Part shown: positions 1 to 10,739 of the stretch, one piece after another | Numbering within the stretch: the stretch's first letter is position 1 | How the letters are laid out: the number at the start of each line of letters is the position of its first letter | Assembly (NCBI GenBank): GCA_049999765.1 | Contig: JBNGIQ010003695.1 | Coordinates: forward strand, 1 to 40,143 | Direction of reading: 5' to 3' | Source of the DNA: Phaeoceros laevis | Lineage: Eukaryota; Anthocerotophyta; Anthocerotopsida; Notothyladales | Length of the DNA stretch: 40,143 nt | The notes under the pieces: model-generated | Database searches by the model: none | What the model saw: only the letters and a program-made list of their open reading frames with translations | What the model was told of the DNA's origin: nothing | Program-made: the position numbers and the translations under genes

Positions 1-3000
1 CGGCAGTAAGCGTCAGTGCTTGTCTTCCTAAGATGTGTATAAGATCATGGCTCTGTGCACTTGCACCCTGGATCGGTCCATGCCGATCACCAGCCAGCTC
101 AAGTCCAACATCCTCTGGTTGCAATCTCCGACCCGCTCTCCCAGCCCGCGGATCACGCATCTGCTGCTCCGTTGAAGGACACCAAGGCTTCTGGAGGGGA
201 TCCAGATTCCATCCAGCATTCTGCTGACAAGCGCTCCAGTCGAGATCCAGGCCGAGAGCCCGCAGCAGATCCGTCATCTGCCTCTCAGCACCTCAATTCA
301 TCTCAGCAGGACAAGGCCAAGGATGCTTATCAGAATCCAATGCCCGGCACGGATTCGCACGAGGCAGGTGTGGGAAGGCAGCAGATCGAAGCAAACGCAG
401 CAGCAACTCCCTCTCCCCACCACAGGCTTGTGGATGGCAGCAAGGAGCAAGGCAAGAGACTTGACTTTTCCAAAGCTTCACCAGCATCCAGTCAGGAGGC
501 GTCCCAAGGTACTCTCAGTTGCTTTGGGCGATCCTGAGGCGGGGTCCCTCTGTCTTTTTTTCAAATGTGGTTCAGCAGCAATCCGCATCACTATGTACTG
601 ACGCAACGATTGCATCTCTCAGATCCTCCGCCACAAAACCGCCCTGTTCCCTCACCTATTCCACTGCAGAGGGCGAAGTCACTTGACGCCAATCATACGT
701 TCTACGAACAATTGGGACCTCCGCAGCTGTCCAACAAGCAGTCAGGCAAGCTGGAAACTTCCAATCTTCCAACTGACAAATCCGAGTGGTTGCCTGTTCA
801 ACTCTTTGTGAAGTCTTTGTGAACTTTTTGTCTAGGTTGTCCTGTGGGTTAAGAAAGCTGTGTGTGTGACTGCAATGTTCTAGCCAGGAGCAGTAGACGG
901 GGAATTCATGAAGTATCCCGTGTTTTTTTGCAGGTAATTTTGTTGGTGCAGAGTTCCAGTTTTCGTCAAGTGATGAGGAAGATAGACGCCTGGCACTAGT
1001 GAAGAGCTCAAAGGACTTCAACTGCATTGAAATGATCGAGGGGAAACCTGTAAGCCTTGCCTGGTTCAACAGTTCGTCAGGCTTCAAGTATGAATCTTCC
1101 GTCTCATGCCATAATGCTGGCAGTACTGATAGTGTTTTTTTAAACCTGTATGCATAGATAAATGTGGTTGGAGGTCTTGAACTGTACGAGAACGTTTTCG
1201 ACGAGTCGGAAACCTCCCGACTTGCTGCCCTTGTCAATGAACTTCTGGTCTCAGGAAAAAGAAGGGAGTCAGGCAGGTGTCTGAGAACCAGCACATGCCT
1301 CTTTTGCCCTCGCCACCAGTAAATTGGTGGATTGTGTGTGAAGGACCCAATTGTTCGATTTGCTCTTGACACGCTGCTTGCATGCATCCAGGGAAGGCAT
1401 ATGGAACAAAGAGATGGCAGAAGGATAAAGGGCGGGAGACACTTCAGTTCAGTCTTCCGAGATCTGATGCTCTGGATGAGGATGACAAGCCATTGCCTTC
1501 TCTCGTTAAAGGTAATCCCTGCTTCTAGTGTGATGTGAATGGGCTTAGAGCTTCCTTTGGCAACTCTTTGACAATCATTTGTCACAAACCTGGAAGTTCG
1601 CTCTTCCTTGTTGAGCTGGACGCTGAGTAGCTTCAAAACCTTTGTTTAGCCGCAGTTATGTTGTGTATTGCATCCAGCTTCTGCAAGACCTGCAAAATCG
1701 CCTTGTTCACCTCAACTCTATCAAGCCTGTTTGTCTTTTTGGACAGAACAACTTGCTGCATACTATTTTGACATGAGCAAGCATGACTTATCGAGTTTCC
1801 ACCTCAGTCTTGGTGCGAGTTCAACATGCAAAGACGAGGGAGGGAGATCATTTGCATCAGTTAACAGCAGCTTTACTTACTGCGCAGATGATACGGCAGA
1901 GTCAGTTCCTGGATTTTTCCTGGCAGTTGCTGAACGACTTGTGCGCTGGCAAATCCTACCTGCTAGCAAAAGGCCTGACTTTTGTAGCATCAATGTGTCC
2001 GAAGAGGTATGCTGATGTGGAAATCTGCAAGACTGACTTGATTTTCTAATTTACCTGAGGTTGTAAGGCACCGGATCTTTCATCATCTCCGTTGACTCCA
2101 TGATCTGCAGGGGGACTACATTCGACCTCATGGAGACCATCACCATTGGGAAAGACCATTCTGCACCCTGTCACTCTCAACAGAGTGCAGTATGGTTTTT
2201 GGGCGGTTTCTGAAGATGGATCGTCCTGGGGAATTTAGTGGGCCTTTCAAGATTTCTCTTCCACCGGGGTACTACTCATTTATTCCACAGCTGCACCTCG
2301 AAGTCAGCTGTATCATGCTTTGTTTTTTTTTGGTTTTCCACTAGCCCAATCCCGTCAGGACAAGTCTTTTAGTGTCAAGTGGAGGTCACTAAGTTTTCTG
2401 TTTTGACATATCTGCCCTGCAGCTCTGCTCTAGTCTTTCAAGGCAACAGTGCAGACGTGGCTAGGTGCGCAATTCCCACACTGCCAGCTCGAAGGATCTC
2501 TTTGACATTTGGTAAGAAGTTGCCCAGCAAAAATACGAAGGCCAATCAGGCTGTGGGGGCTTTGCATCTGACACCGCCACCATCGTGGACATCATCCCCC
2601 AACCGGCAAGGAATGGGTGGCACTTCTGGATCCTCAGGAGGATCTCCAAACCGTGGAGCATTTGGCCCCCTGAAAAACCACAACATTGCTCCAACAACAT
2701 CAGGTGTGTTACCAGTGCCATCCATAAGACCCTCAGGTGCAGTGCCTCAGCTGTCCCCAGGGATTCAACCGCTGCTGTCAACCACGGCTCCACACACCAA
2801 TTCTTTCTCTAGTTTACAAGGGCTGTCACCAGCATGGTCAACTGTTGCCAGACCAACAAGGCCCCCAAGCGCAGGTACAGGTGTTTTCTTTCCTACAAGT
2901 GGCTCATCAACTGGCCCAGGCCGACCTGCTTCAGGGTCCGCACAACGTAGGCAAGGAGTGCTCGCTGTAGCCCCCACACTTCACAAGACGAGTTCATCAC

Positions 3001-3314
3001 CTGCTTCATTTTGTTCCTTAGATGGATCTTCCCCTTCTATACCCTCCCCTTCGTCCAGTAGGCCAGAGAAGTCCCAAGGATCAGCAACTGCAGATAATCC
3101 TGAGCAGGGTGCATCCACAACCCGAGCTGAAGAAACAGGAAAATGGAAAGCAGGTGGTTGCAGGGAGACACCTGCTGAGGGAGGTGTGAAGTCAGAAGCT
3201 AATGGGACTCGAGCAAGTAAAGAGGAACCTGCATCAACAGCGTGTGGTCTGTCAAAGGCTGCTTCTAGCAATAGAGTAAGCATGGTGGTTCTCCAGAGCA
3301 CGTTATTGATTTGA
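1..3314 (+). CDS. AlkB-like 2OG-Fe(II) oxygenase with Pro/Ser-rich tail (5'-partial)
   Basis: Partial gene whose N-terminus lies left of the window. Exons read as about 44-508, 621-~800, ~934-1049, 1158-~1278, 1392-1511, 1888-2006, 2111-2268 and 2423-3275 or 3314. The core resembles the plant ALKBH9/10 family, especially the hydroxyproline-rich relatives of Arabidopsis At1g14710: VVGGLELYENVF, RWQKDKGRETLQF, RLVRWQILP, the H-x-D iron motif in RPHGDHHHW (exon from 2111), then ADVARCAIPTLPARRISLTF. The tail from about 2520 is rich in Pro, Ser and Gly and contains GVLPVPSIRP and GTGVFFPTSG, also typical of that subfamily. ALKBH9/10 proteins remove m6A from RNA; whether this branch is active is unknown. 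The second iron-binding His position appears to be Cys. The donor of the second exon and the final exon are uncertain: a good GTAAGC donor at 3276 could splice on instead of reading to the stop at 3312-3314. Confidence 0.86.
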
Positions 3315-4777
3315 GACGTCTTAGGGGGGATATTCTTAGGGGGATTCTTAGTTGATTTTTGTAGTGCACCTTAGCTGGAATACCGATAGACCGATCTGGT
3401 TGAGATTTGGCTAGTGTCTTTACTACGTGCTTGATAAGCAATATCAATGTCGGAGAACAGTCTTGACGAGTATTTTGAGGCAAAGTTATTGCGGGTACTC
3501 AAAATGTGAAGCACCTACCTTTTGAGTGCGTTCGCAGCCATGTTGCTTAGAAGGACCATATTTTCCAGACTGAAGATTGAAAGCTACACATATCGAGGCT
3601 CGAAGGAAGGGGCTTGAAATTATGTGATTTGGGGAAGAACTCCTATTAGTAGCGCAGGAAATTTGGAGCACTCTAGGTGCTCAGATTGTGTTTTATTTGG
3701 TTATATTTCGGATGTGATGCAGTTACCATATCACAACAGGTCCAAACAGAGACGGCTTTCCTCCTTGATGCGCGAATGCATAAGAGATATGAAAATTCAG
3801 GTGAATAGGCCTTTGTGAGCACACTCTCAAGCATGCGGCATGTATACTCGAAGGGAGGGAGGGAGAAATTACTGCGTGCTGGTGCACACTGGTTTCCAGA
3901 AGGGGAAGGTAATCTATGCTGATGCTTGGAAGTTTGGGGTTTTGCTTCGAATCTTTTAGGTGACCACCACCTAGTGTGTATACGTGACTGTGGGGGACTT
4001 GAGGCAATCTGGGGGAGACTTGAGGCAAGCAGAGAAGGTTCTGCAGCTACTTGAGCAGAGGAAAAGGAATTAAGGATGTAGTCCACACCATTGAACCTGG
4101 ACAACCAAGTTCTGGACTGTTGCATACTCTCAAGACGGAAGGTTCTGTTCTATTGTTCTGCATTAGATTGCAATCTCTTAAAGACGGCAAAGCTGTATTC
4201 TGAGACATTTTGAAGGGACTTGAAGCATATGCTCTTCTGATAGCTCCAGCTAAGCCTGTATTCCTAGGAAGTGTAGGAGTTTAGATAGACAGACTGTCTG
4301 TAATAGGTGAGCTGGATGTCCATGGATTGCCTCCTGCATATCTCCAGGAGGGATAGCCTTGCTGAGCTTCAACTGTACAATGAGGGTGCGGTTACCAAAC
4401 CTGATGACAGTTGTGCACCGTTCGGGACACTCTGACAGTTGCAATTTGCCATTTGCTGGCAAGCAGTGCCGAATAGTACATGCATGTAGATTCGGTGGAT
4501 TGTTATCACGTGGTCACGTTTCTGAGCCACGGCGAGATCCTACCGACCTCCGAAGAGAGAGTGTGTGTGTCTTTTGCGTGCTGGGCTCCGATACAGCGAG
4601 GCACCTACCATATGTGCACCCCCGAAATACTAGTTGGACGGCAAGGTTAGTGGAGACAACAATGTTTTAATGTTGGGTTCACGCGAGGAGTCCAGACTCG
4701 CGAATGTCCAAAAAGACCAATAATCTTTTTGATACAAAATTTGGACCCAGTTAATCCAGCCTCAGCCTCTTTTTCAA

Positions 4778-4797
4778 GAGATAGATAGATAGATAGT
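4778..4797. repeat. GATA tetranucleotide microsatellite
   Basis: Short run of GATA units followed directly by a T-tract at 4797-4804. On the minus strand this reads as an A-tract followed by CTAT units, like the 3' tail of a retroposon. Confidence 0.8.
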
Positions 4798-5082
4798 TTT
4801 TTTTACGTGCGAGGTAACGGAGGGCATCCTAGATGCTGCACGGCCCCTAACTTCGGCGCACCCCTAAAGGGCTAACATACCACTTGGCCAGCCAGCTAGC
4901 CTGGAGGTTAGGGTGAACAATCTTAGACGTCATGCCGCATGTAAGTTGTCGTTGAATGGGGGAGTAGACGAGGCGCCATAAACAGATGATGGGGAATCCG
5001 TGTCCTCCTTCCAGCGGCCAGGCCCACGCACCACGTATAACAAAAAACCGTATAACATAAAAGAGGTTCTTCTGTACCCAAG
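4798..5082 (-). repeat. Possible tRNA-derived SINE-like sequence
   Basis: Read on the minus strand, this segment has an A-box-like element TGGCCAAGTGG (4880-4890), a GC-rich middle, an A-tract at 4797-4804 and a CTAT simple-repeat tail. That is the layout of a tRNA-derived SINE with its 3' tail. The B-box is at best degenerate and I see no clear target-site duplication. It lies just after the HMGS stop codon, on the same strand, so it may equally be ordinary 3' UTR. Confidence 0.25.
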
Positions 5083-7974
5083 TTAGTGATCGACGCCATT
5101 AGCTTCAATCTCTTTTTCTAAAGGTACTCTGGCATAAGTTCGTCGGAACTTGGCATCTACGCCGGTTAGATAATATGTTCCAGGCCGCAAGCGATCACGA
5201 TAGCTTGCTGGTACATAATCCTTTGCACCATACCGGGTTTCCATTAGATGCATGGTTTTCACAAATTCGTCAGGAGCAACCTAGCGCAAGGAAACCACGA
5301 GATGAGAAATCTTCGATGCCCCAGCACATCAAAATTTCAACTTGTGAGCGGGTTACGTCGAAGAAAATGTACTTACCACAATCCGGGAGCTCAGCTTTTG
5401 ATCAATGTCCAGCACGCTGGCAATATGTGGCACGTCGAACGGCTTTTGACCACCCTTCACACGAAGGGAGAACAAAGTGGCAGCTAAACCGCTGCCATAT
5501 GAGAACAGCAGCACTCGCTTCCCTTCCTGAGTAAGTCAGCTCAGTTAGAAAAGAACAAGGGAGACAAAAAGTCTTCCGCCACACCTTGTTTTGTAAAACC
5601 TAGATATCGACCCAAGTAATGAAATGTGGGTGCCACTTACCAACGAGTCCGACTTATTGTACAGGAGGCATGCCAATCCAGCATAAAGTGATGCACAATA
5701 CATGTTGCCAATTTCTTTTGGTAGGCGTGTGCCAGGTGCCACCTTAACATTATATCCAGCTTTAGCCGCTTGCCAGGCATCCTGTATTGATATGCACCCT
5801 CCCAAAATGAGATAGCATGCACTCTGCAGTACAGCTGCACCAAAATGACCCTGCGAGTGATGCAGAAGGGCTCACCCTTTCAAGGTCGCGGTTGGCAAGG
5901 CTGTCCTCATGACTTACTTCTGCATACGGCTTCAGCTTTTCGGCCACAATGTCGTCAACGTGGCTGCATAGAGATGATACCGAGTCACACAAAACCAGGC
6001 CCAGGACTGCACAGGACACGGTCGAACAAAAAGAAAAGAAGCACATATAAAAGTTACAACCCAAACCTGGCACTTTTCAGAAAGTCATTGTAGACAAGGC
6101 GAGCATAGCTCTTCTGTACAAGCTGTATACTCCAACAAGAAAGCCATCGCATTGTGAGAGAGCCTGGAAAGTAAACAGAAATCCAAACTGCGACAAACAA
6201 CTTGAAACGTCTCAGCAGCAGCCTACCTTGTTGTAAGGAGCATGAACGACCACATAGTCAGCATCTCCCAAGGTGAAGGGTTTTCCTTCATGTTTTTCAA
6301 ATCTGAATATAGCACAGTCATAAGATCAAAGTGCTCACAAGGAGGACATTTGCTTCCAATAGCCAGCATTTATCAGATCAAAGAGCTCAGACAATGACGT
6401 TTGGTCTTGAATAGCTAGAAACTGACACAGAGGACATATCCACACCACATACTTGGTCGAGAATCGTCGGTAGCAAAAGTCCAACGCTCTCAAGTAGCAA
6501 GTTTGGGACAGCTTTCCATCAACAACCTAAGGTGACATCGTGCAGATGCATTAATGCCACTACTAGGAGACAATAAAAATCCTGAAATTTGTGGGTAAGC
6601 CAACCAGACACCACAGAACAATGAAATCTTTGAGAAAAGCTACCCTTGCAGCCATGAGTGTGAAGAAAGGTGGACACTGACTGGATATTCACTTGGCAGA
6701 TCTGGCTTGTAAAAGTCATAGACATGAGCCATATGTGTCGCAGTATACTTCCGTTCAAACACCAGAGGGGCATTTGGGCCAATGAGTAATGCCACAGCAC
6801 CGGCACCTCCTGTGGGACGTGCTGCCCCTTCTGCATAGACCTGTATGCATTCCAACACATGCATCAAGTAGCAAGACCCCCGGTTAAGACTGTTTAAAAT
6901 CAACAGTATGCATGAAGCCTAACAGGATGTAAACCTCTCACTTACAGCAACGTCTGCAGCTACGACAAGGGCTAGACGTCCATCCCATGCAGAGCTTTCA
7001 ACCCAGTTCAGAGAATTTTGAAGAGCAGCAGTTCCTCCATAACAGGCATTGGTGGAGTCCACGCCTTCAACGTCTCCATTACCACTTTCCTGGTTGGATA
7101 AGACAAGGGCATCGACATGAGTCGTAGCTTCTGAAAACTTTCCTTCTGCGTTGACCAGTATGGACACCTACAAGCATGAGCTGAACATGCACGTGCAACA
7201 ACCCATCTCAGTTTGGCCTCCTGACATCAGGACAAGATGGTCTGAAATCCATTCATCAGGAGTGACGACTGCAGATTGATTGCGACCTCGAACAGTTGCA
7301 TGAGGCATGTCTTGATCGACTTGCTCTTGTCAATGACTGTTTCACTTCCAACTTCCAGTCTGCCAATGCGCTCCGGTGCGATTTTATACTTTTCCAGAAG
7401 TGACTGGACTACAGTAAGGCTGTCCATCACAGCAACCGACCGTCAGTAGAAACGACAAACGCGGTGCAGGCAGCGTCAAGTTCAAAAACTGGCATAATAG
7501 ACGCATACCTGAGGGACACCACATCCTCTAAATCTGTGCAAAAGCCCAAAGTATCCTGGCCAAGACCGATCGTGTACTTCCCTTGACTCACCCCATCGAA
7601 TACTTCCAACTCCGCCTGCAATTCCACGCACTTGGTAATCAGATTCCCACAACCGACCACAGCTAACAACCTGCATTGTGCACTAACTCTAGCAAATCAA
7701 CACCACTCAAGCTCAGCTTCTGCCTCCGCCTGACACACTCGTCAAACTCGAGGACAGAGCCTGAAAAGAAATCGCAGCGAATGCACCTCAAAACAGCCTG
7801 AAGGGGCTGCGGTTACACCAAGCACAGTTTCCAACCGCAAATCCAAACAAATTCAGGACGTGCTGCAGATCGACCAAGGGGGTCAGGGAGGCGAGATCAG
7901 ACCTGTCGCACACAAGAAGTGGGGAAGTAGACATCCGCTGCCAGAATCCCAACGTTTTCGGGCCGGGACGCCAT
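5083..7974 (-). CDS. HMGS: Hydroxymethylglutaryl-CoA synthase
   Basis: Complete gene in 12 exons: 7903-7974, 7509-7615, 7287-7419, 6946-7089, 6682-6840, 6453-6526, 6227-6302, 6067-6122, 5876-5963, 5641-5781, 5377-5526 and 5083-5280. These join to 465 aa, the usual plant length (about 460). The enzyme condenses acetyl-CoA with acetoacetyl-CoA to HMG-CoA, the second step of the cytosolic mevalonate pathway to sterols and other isoprenoids. The start [18 protein letters not shown] matches the family N-terminus. The catalytic residues are present: Glu86 in GRLEVGSET, Cys120 in [11 protein letters not shown] and His250 in VVVHAPYNK. The nucleotide-contact stretch [12 protein letters not shown] and the C-terminal [14 protein letters not shown] are also seen. 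There is no transit peptide, in keeping with a cytosolic enzyme. All introns are GT-AG. The gene stands alone; the nearest gene upstream is MED32, divergent and about 2 kb away. Confidence 0.97.
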
Positions 7975-8535
7975 AACAGAGCTAGAGCCGAATTGCGGCC
8001 TATTCGCGAAAGAGCGATGGGAGGAGTGTGAAAGAATGGCTGCAGAGCAGACGCTGCAGAGGTAGGCTCCTTTTAAAAGGAAGGCAGGAGGCAGAAACTC
8101 AGTGTAAGGCCTGCACGCGCAGGACCCGGCTGGGGCCTCTGTGCTGGTGGCTGCGCGGAAGTGGGGATCACTGTCCACTGCTTAAGTAGGTACCTACCTA
8201 ATAATGCGGAAGGCGGAGCATCCCGAGAACATGTAATTTCCAGTTTTATGGACCACTCCGTCAGACCGACCCGCCGCCACCAGGCCCATTTCTGCATGTA
8301 CACTACTCTAGTCTTGCGTTTTTGATGATTTGATCGTGCTTCCCTTTCCGGATACCCTTCCGACTAGGACTCTGGGACCCGTGCGTGATCACTGAAAAAA
8401 AATACATTCCAATTGATGAGGTAAAGGGTGCACCAGCAACAACACATGGGCGGCCACCTCATCTTTTTCCCTGCCATACCTTTTGCATGTGGCTTTCATC
8501 ATTTAGATATTACCTCCACATTCTGGAAGTGAGAG
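7975..8535. promoter_or_regulatory. HMGS 5' flank
   Basis: Sequence just upstream of the HMGS start on the minus strand. It should contain the 5' UTR and promoter. I see no convincing TATA box; there is a 10-bp palindrome TAGGTACCTA near 8187. No coding sequence is supported here. Confidence 0.35.
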
Positions 8536-8639
8536 CACACCCCCAAGGTTTCTGCGTACCGCTTACGCGTTCCTTTCCCAACGTTAGGAACGCGTTAGAA
8601 ACGCGTAATTTATTTGTGGAAGAAGTTCCCACTTCTAGG

Positions 8640-8679
8640 GTTTAGGGTAACCCTGAAACGTTTCAGGGTTAACCTAAAC
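8640..8679. repeat. 40-bp near-perfect palindrome with telomere-like ends
   Basis: Centred between 8659 and 8660, the inner 24 bp (8648-8671) are perfectly self-complementary, core CCCTGAAACGTTTCAGGG. After one mismatch (8647/8672) a further seven pairs (8640-8646 with 8673-8679) continue. The left arm reads GGGTTTAGGGTAACCC, which contains one plant telomere-like unit. Confidence 0.9.
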
Positions 8680-8885
8680 ACCGGTTTCAGGGTTACCCTC
8701 AACGCCGGTTCGATTCCCGCGACTCCCTCCCTCACACCGTTTCGCTCCTACTCGCTAACGCCGGTTCGGAGCTGGCTGGCGATGGCTGGGAGAGGGTGGT
8801 GGTGATGGCGCTGCCGCCACCGCAAGGAGGGAGAGGGGAAATCGCCGCTAGGGGGACCGCGCTAGAGGGCGCGCCTTCGCGCCGT

Positions 8886-8914
8886 GCTCTTCGCGCTCGT
8901 GGTGCGCGAAGAGC
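8886..8914. repeat. 11-bp inverted repeat in GC island
   Basis: GCTCTTCGCGC at 8886-8896 and its exact complement GCGCGAAGAGC at 8904-8914 flank a 7-nt loop. Confidence 0.85.
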
Positions 8915-9150
8915 CCCGCCAGGCCTGGCCGATTTCGAGCCAGCCTTCCCAGCCCCTGCTGCATCAAGAGATGGTGGGTGTCGCACCTGCCTACTGGCCA
9001 GACCACTCCGCCCGCTGCTACCTGGGAGGTGGCGTCGCCGCGGCGCGCCGCGCCAAGTGCCTCCACGCCTCAACCCCTCCCTTGGGAGATGGCTGAGAGC
9101 CAGCCAGATCCTGCCAGAAGCTCATGGAGATGGCCTGGGGGCCTCTCCTC

Positions 9151-9194
9151 AAATTTACTACGACTAAAAACCTTTTTTTAGTCGTAGTAAATTT
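9151..9194. repeat. 20-bp perfect inverted repeat with 4-nt loop
   Basis: The arm at 9151-9170, beginning AAATTTACTACGACT, is exactly complementary to 9175-9194; the loop is CCTT. It marks a sharp change from GC-rich sequence on the left to AT-rich sequence on the right, as expected for an element end or a foldback centre. Confidence 0.92.
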
Positions 9195-9290
9195 AATTCA
9201 CTTTTAAAGTTAAAAAAATTAACTAAACCCTATAAGTAACGCGCCGCGGAAGCATCGGAAGCGCACGTGCGTTAGTAACGCGTATTTTAT

Positions 9291-9965
9291 CGAGATTTCG
9301 AGTTACCGAGAAACCCTGCACACCCCTACTATGCTCCTCTATCTTTTATTCAAAATTCTCAATGCCTTTCATGATCTTGACGTCATCTGTGTGAGGTCTC
9401 CACCATATGGAGTGACCTCAATGAAGGGACATGACATAGGAGTGGGATGATAAAAATCTGAAATACTAGATTCATATATATTTAATATACGATGGAGTAA
9501 AAAATAAGCTAGAAATGGATAACCTAAAGTAGATATACATTAGACTTCACAATCCCTAAAATAGTCTATGCACAACACTATGAGTGCATTAGAAACTACG
9601 CCACAAAAGAGAGTGAGGCTAATGTATCCCGATTCCCAAATACAAGAAGACCAAGAAGATGTGAGTGCATTAGGAATGAACGAGCTTTATTGGGTATGAA
9701 TGGGTGCACTGAGTGGAACTACCGGTACGGAGAACCTGCTTCCTCTTTCATTTGAATGTAAGTAACAAGTTGACCTGGCATTTCTCTCTTCCTATACTCG
9801 TCTACCCGCACAGGTAGACTATATATTGGACACCCGCTCTGCCTTTTTCAAAGCATGTCCCGTCCATTGGTGAGAGGTGACCCGCTGGCAGGAGTCCGTC
9901 CGGACTGGCACTTGCCAAATTTCATGGTTTACAGCGGTGGCGTTCCCCGGCCGTGCTGATTAGAC
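9291..9965 (+). promoter_or_regulatory. MED32 upstream region with TATA-like motif
   Basis: AT-rich non-coding DNA before MED32. A TATA-like run (actatatattgg, about 9819-9829) lies about 140 bp before the start codon. It directly follows a short hairpin, GTCTACC (9800-9806) and GGTAGAC (9813-9819). The phrase gagtgcatta occurs twice (near 9581 and 9662). Nothing else recognisable is seen. Confidence 0.35.
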
Positions 9966-10739
9966 ATGGACGAAGTTGTGCAGAACTTGCAAAGAGCTTA
10001 CCAGGTGCTACAAGCGAGCTATTTTGCCTTGAAGTTCCACGACGGCGGGGTGAGATGCTCAGAAAGTGGCAGCTAATCGAAGGTCGTTTTTTTTTGCTGC
10101 AGGCTCTAGTTAGCTCAGGATTGTCGATTTTGGAGGCCAAGGAGGGGCAAGCGGCAGACTTGCTGTACGTTTGCTGCTCCCCCTTCTGGTTTCTGCTCTT
10201 CTTTTTCAAGCAAGTGTTTCTCGGTTGAGGTATTTGAGCCGCACCAATCATTCCGCACAGGACCAGGTCAGCTGGAAGTGATGCAGCATTTGAGTTGTTT
10301 CACAACAATCTCCAGCTCTTTCATGCTGCTTGCGACCGCGCGCAAGAAATTCTGGTAAGTTTTGCGTCATGGTGCAAGTGTGTTGGGTACAGTATTACCG
10401 GAATGTTGTTGTTTCACTCACCAGGGTTGGTTTGGTCTGTCTCCTACTTGTCTCCTTCATGACCAGGAATCTGTCAAGCTGAGGATAGGGTGTGAGTGCA
10501 TTGTTGATGCGGCAACCGGCTCTATATCAGAAAAGCTCACTAAGATGGCAGAGGAGGGAACCAGGCAAGGTGTAGCTCCTTTGAGCGCTTTTCGACTGGA
10601 GAAGCTGAGCAGGGCCGTACGAGGGCTAGTGTTAGATCTTCAACAGGGCGCAGCTTCGACTACTCAATCAGGTCCCTCTCAATCTGGTCTGAATGTGAAT
10701 GGGCCCAAAGGATACTCGGTTAAGGATAGCCAGAGCTAG
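9966..10739 (+). CDS. MED32: Mediator of RNA polymerase II transcription subunit 32
   Basis: Four exons: 9966-10004, 10103-10164, 10261-10354 and 10467-10739, joining to 155 aa. The protein matches plant MED32, a small plant subunit of the Mediator complex, which links transcription factors to RNA polymerase II in the nucleus. Family features seen are the start MDEVVQNLQRAYQ, then LSILEAKEGQ, FHAACDRAQEILESVK, RIGCECIVDAATG, and PLSAFRLEKLSRAVRGLV followed by a Ser/Gly-rich tail. It is mostly helical and has no membrane segment. I ended exon 1 at CAG/gtgcta (10004) rather than reading on, because this restores the family spacing between AYQ and LEAKE. A single-copy, stand-alone gene. Confidence 0.93.

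Larger units (their letters stand above)
3315..5082. other. Intergenic region between convergent genes
   Basis: Non-coding stretch between the oxygenase gene (plus) and the 3' end of HMG-CoA synthase (minus), presumably including both 3' UTRs. The small open frames, such as the 150-codon one at 3673-4125 on the minus strand, show no recognisable motif and no gene-like composition. A short imperfect direct repeat of a gggggacttgaggcaa-type unit sits at about 3990-4027, and a GATA microsatellite at about 4778-4797. Confidence 0.6.
8558..9290. mobile_element. Palindrome-rich, GC-rich island; probable foldback-type element
   Basis: A composition island unlike its AT-richer surroundings. It holds several strong inverted repeats (8640-8679, 8886-8914, 9151-9194). 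It also has a repeated 12-mer AACGCCGGTTCG at 8701 and 8757, and related ACGCGT-rich sequence near both ends (about 8566-8608 and 9238-9284). Long open frames in the middle are a by-product of high GC and resemble no protein. Inverted repeats plus similar ends suggest a non-autonomous foldback or MITE-like element, but I could not define exact termini or a target-site duplication, so the limits are approximate. Confidence 0.4.

Noticed and set aside
656-1636. 326-codon open frame on the minus strand
   Set aside because: It runs antisense across exons and introns of the AlkB-like gene and has no recognisable motif; the plus strand carries conserved, spliced exons here.
3673-4125. 150-codon open frame on the minus strand
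   Set aside because: No motif, no splice context and no compositional sign of coding; most likely chance in a 3' flank.
8701-8725. tRNA-like B box (GGTTCGATTCC) at 8707
   Set aside because: The T-stem does not pair and no A box, anticodon arm or acceptor stem can be found upstream at the right distance, so it is not a tRNA gene.
8732-9181. Several overlapping GC-rich open frames on both strands
   Set aside because: They arise from few stop codons in GC-rich DNA; the translations are low-complexity Ala/Arg/Pro with no family match.
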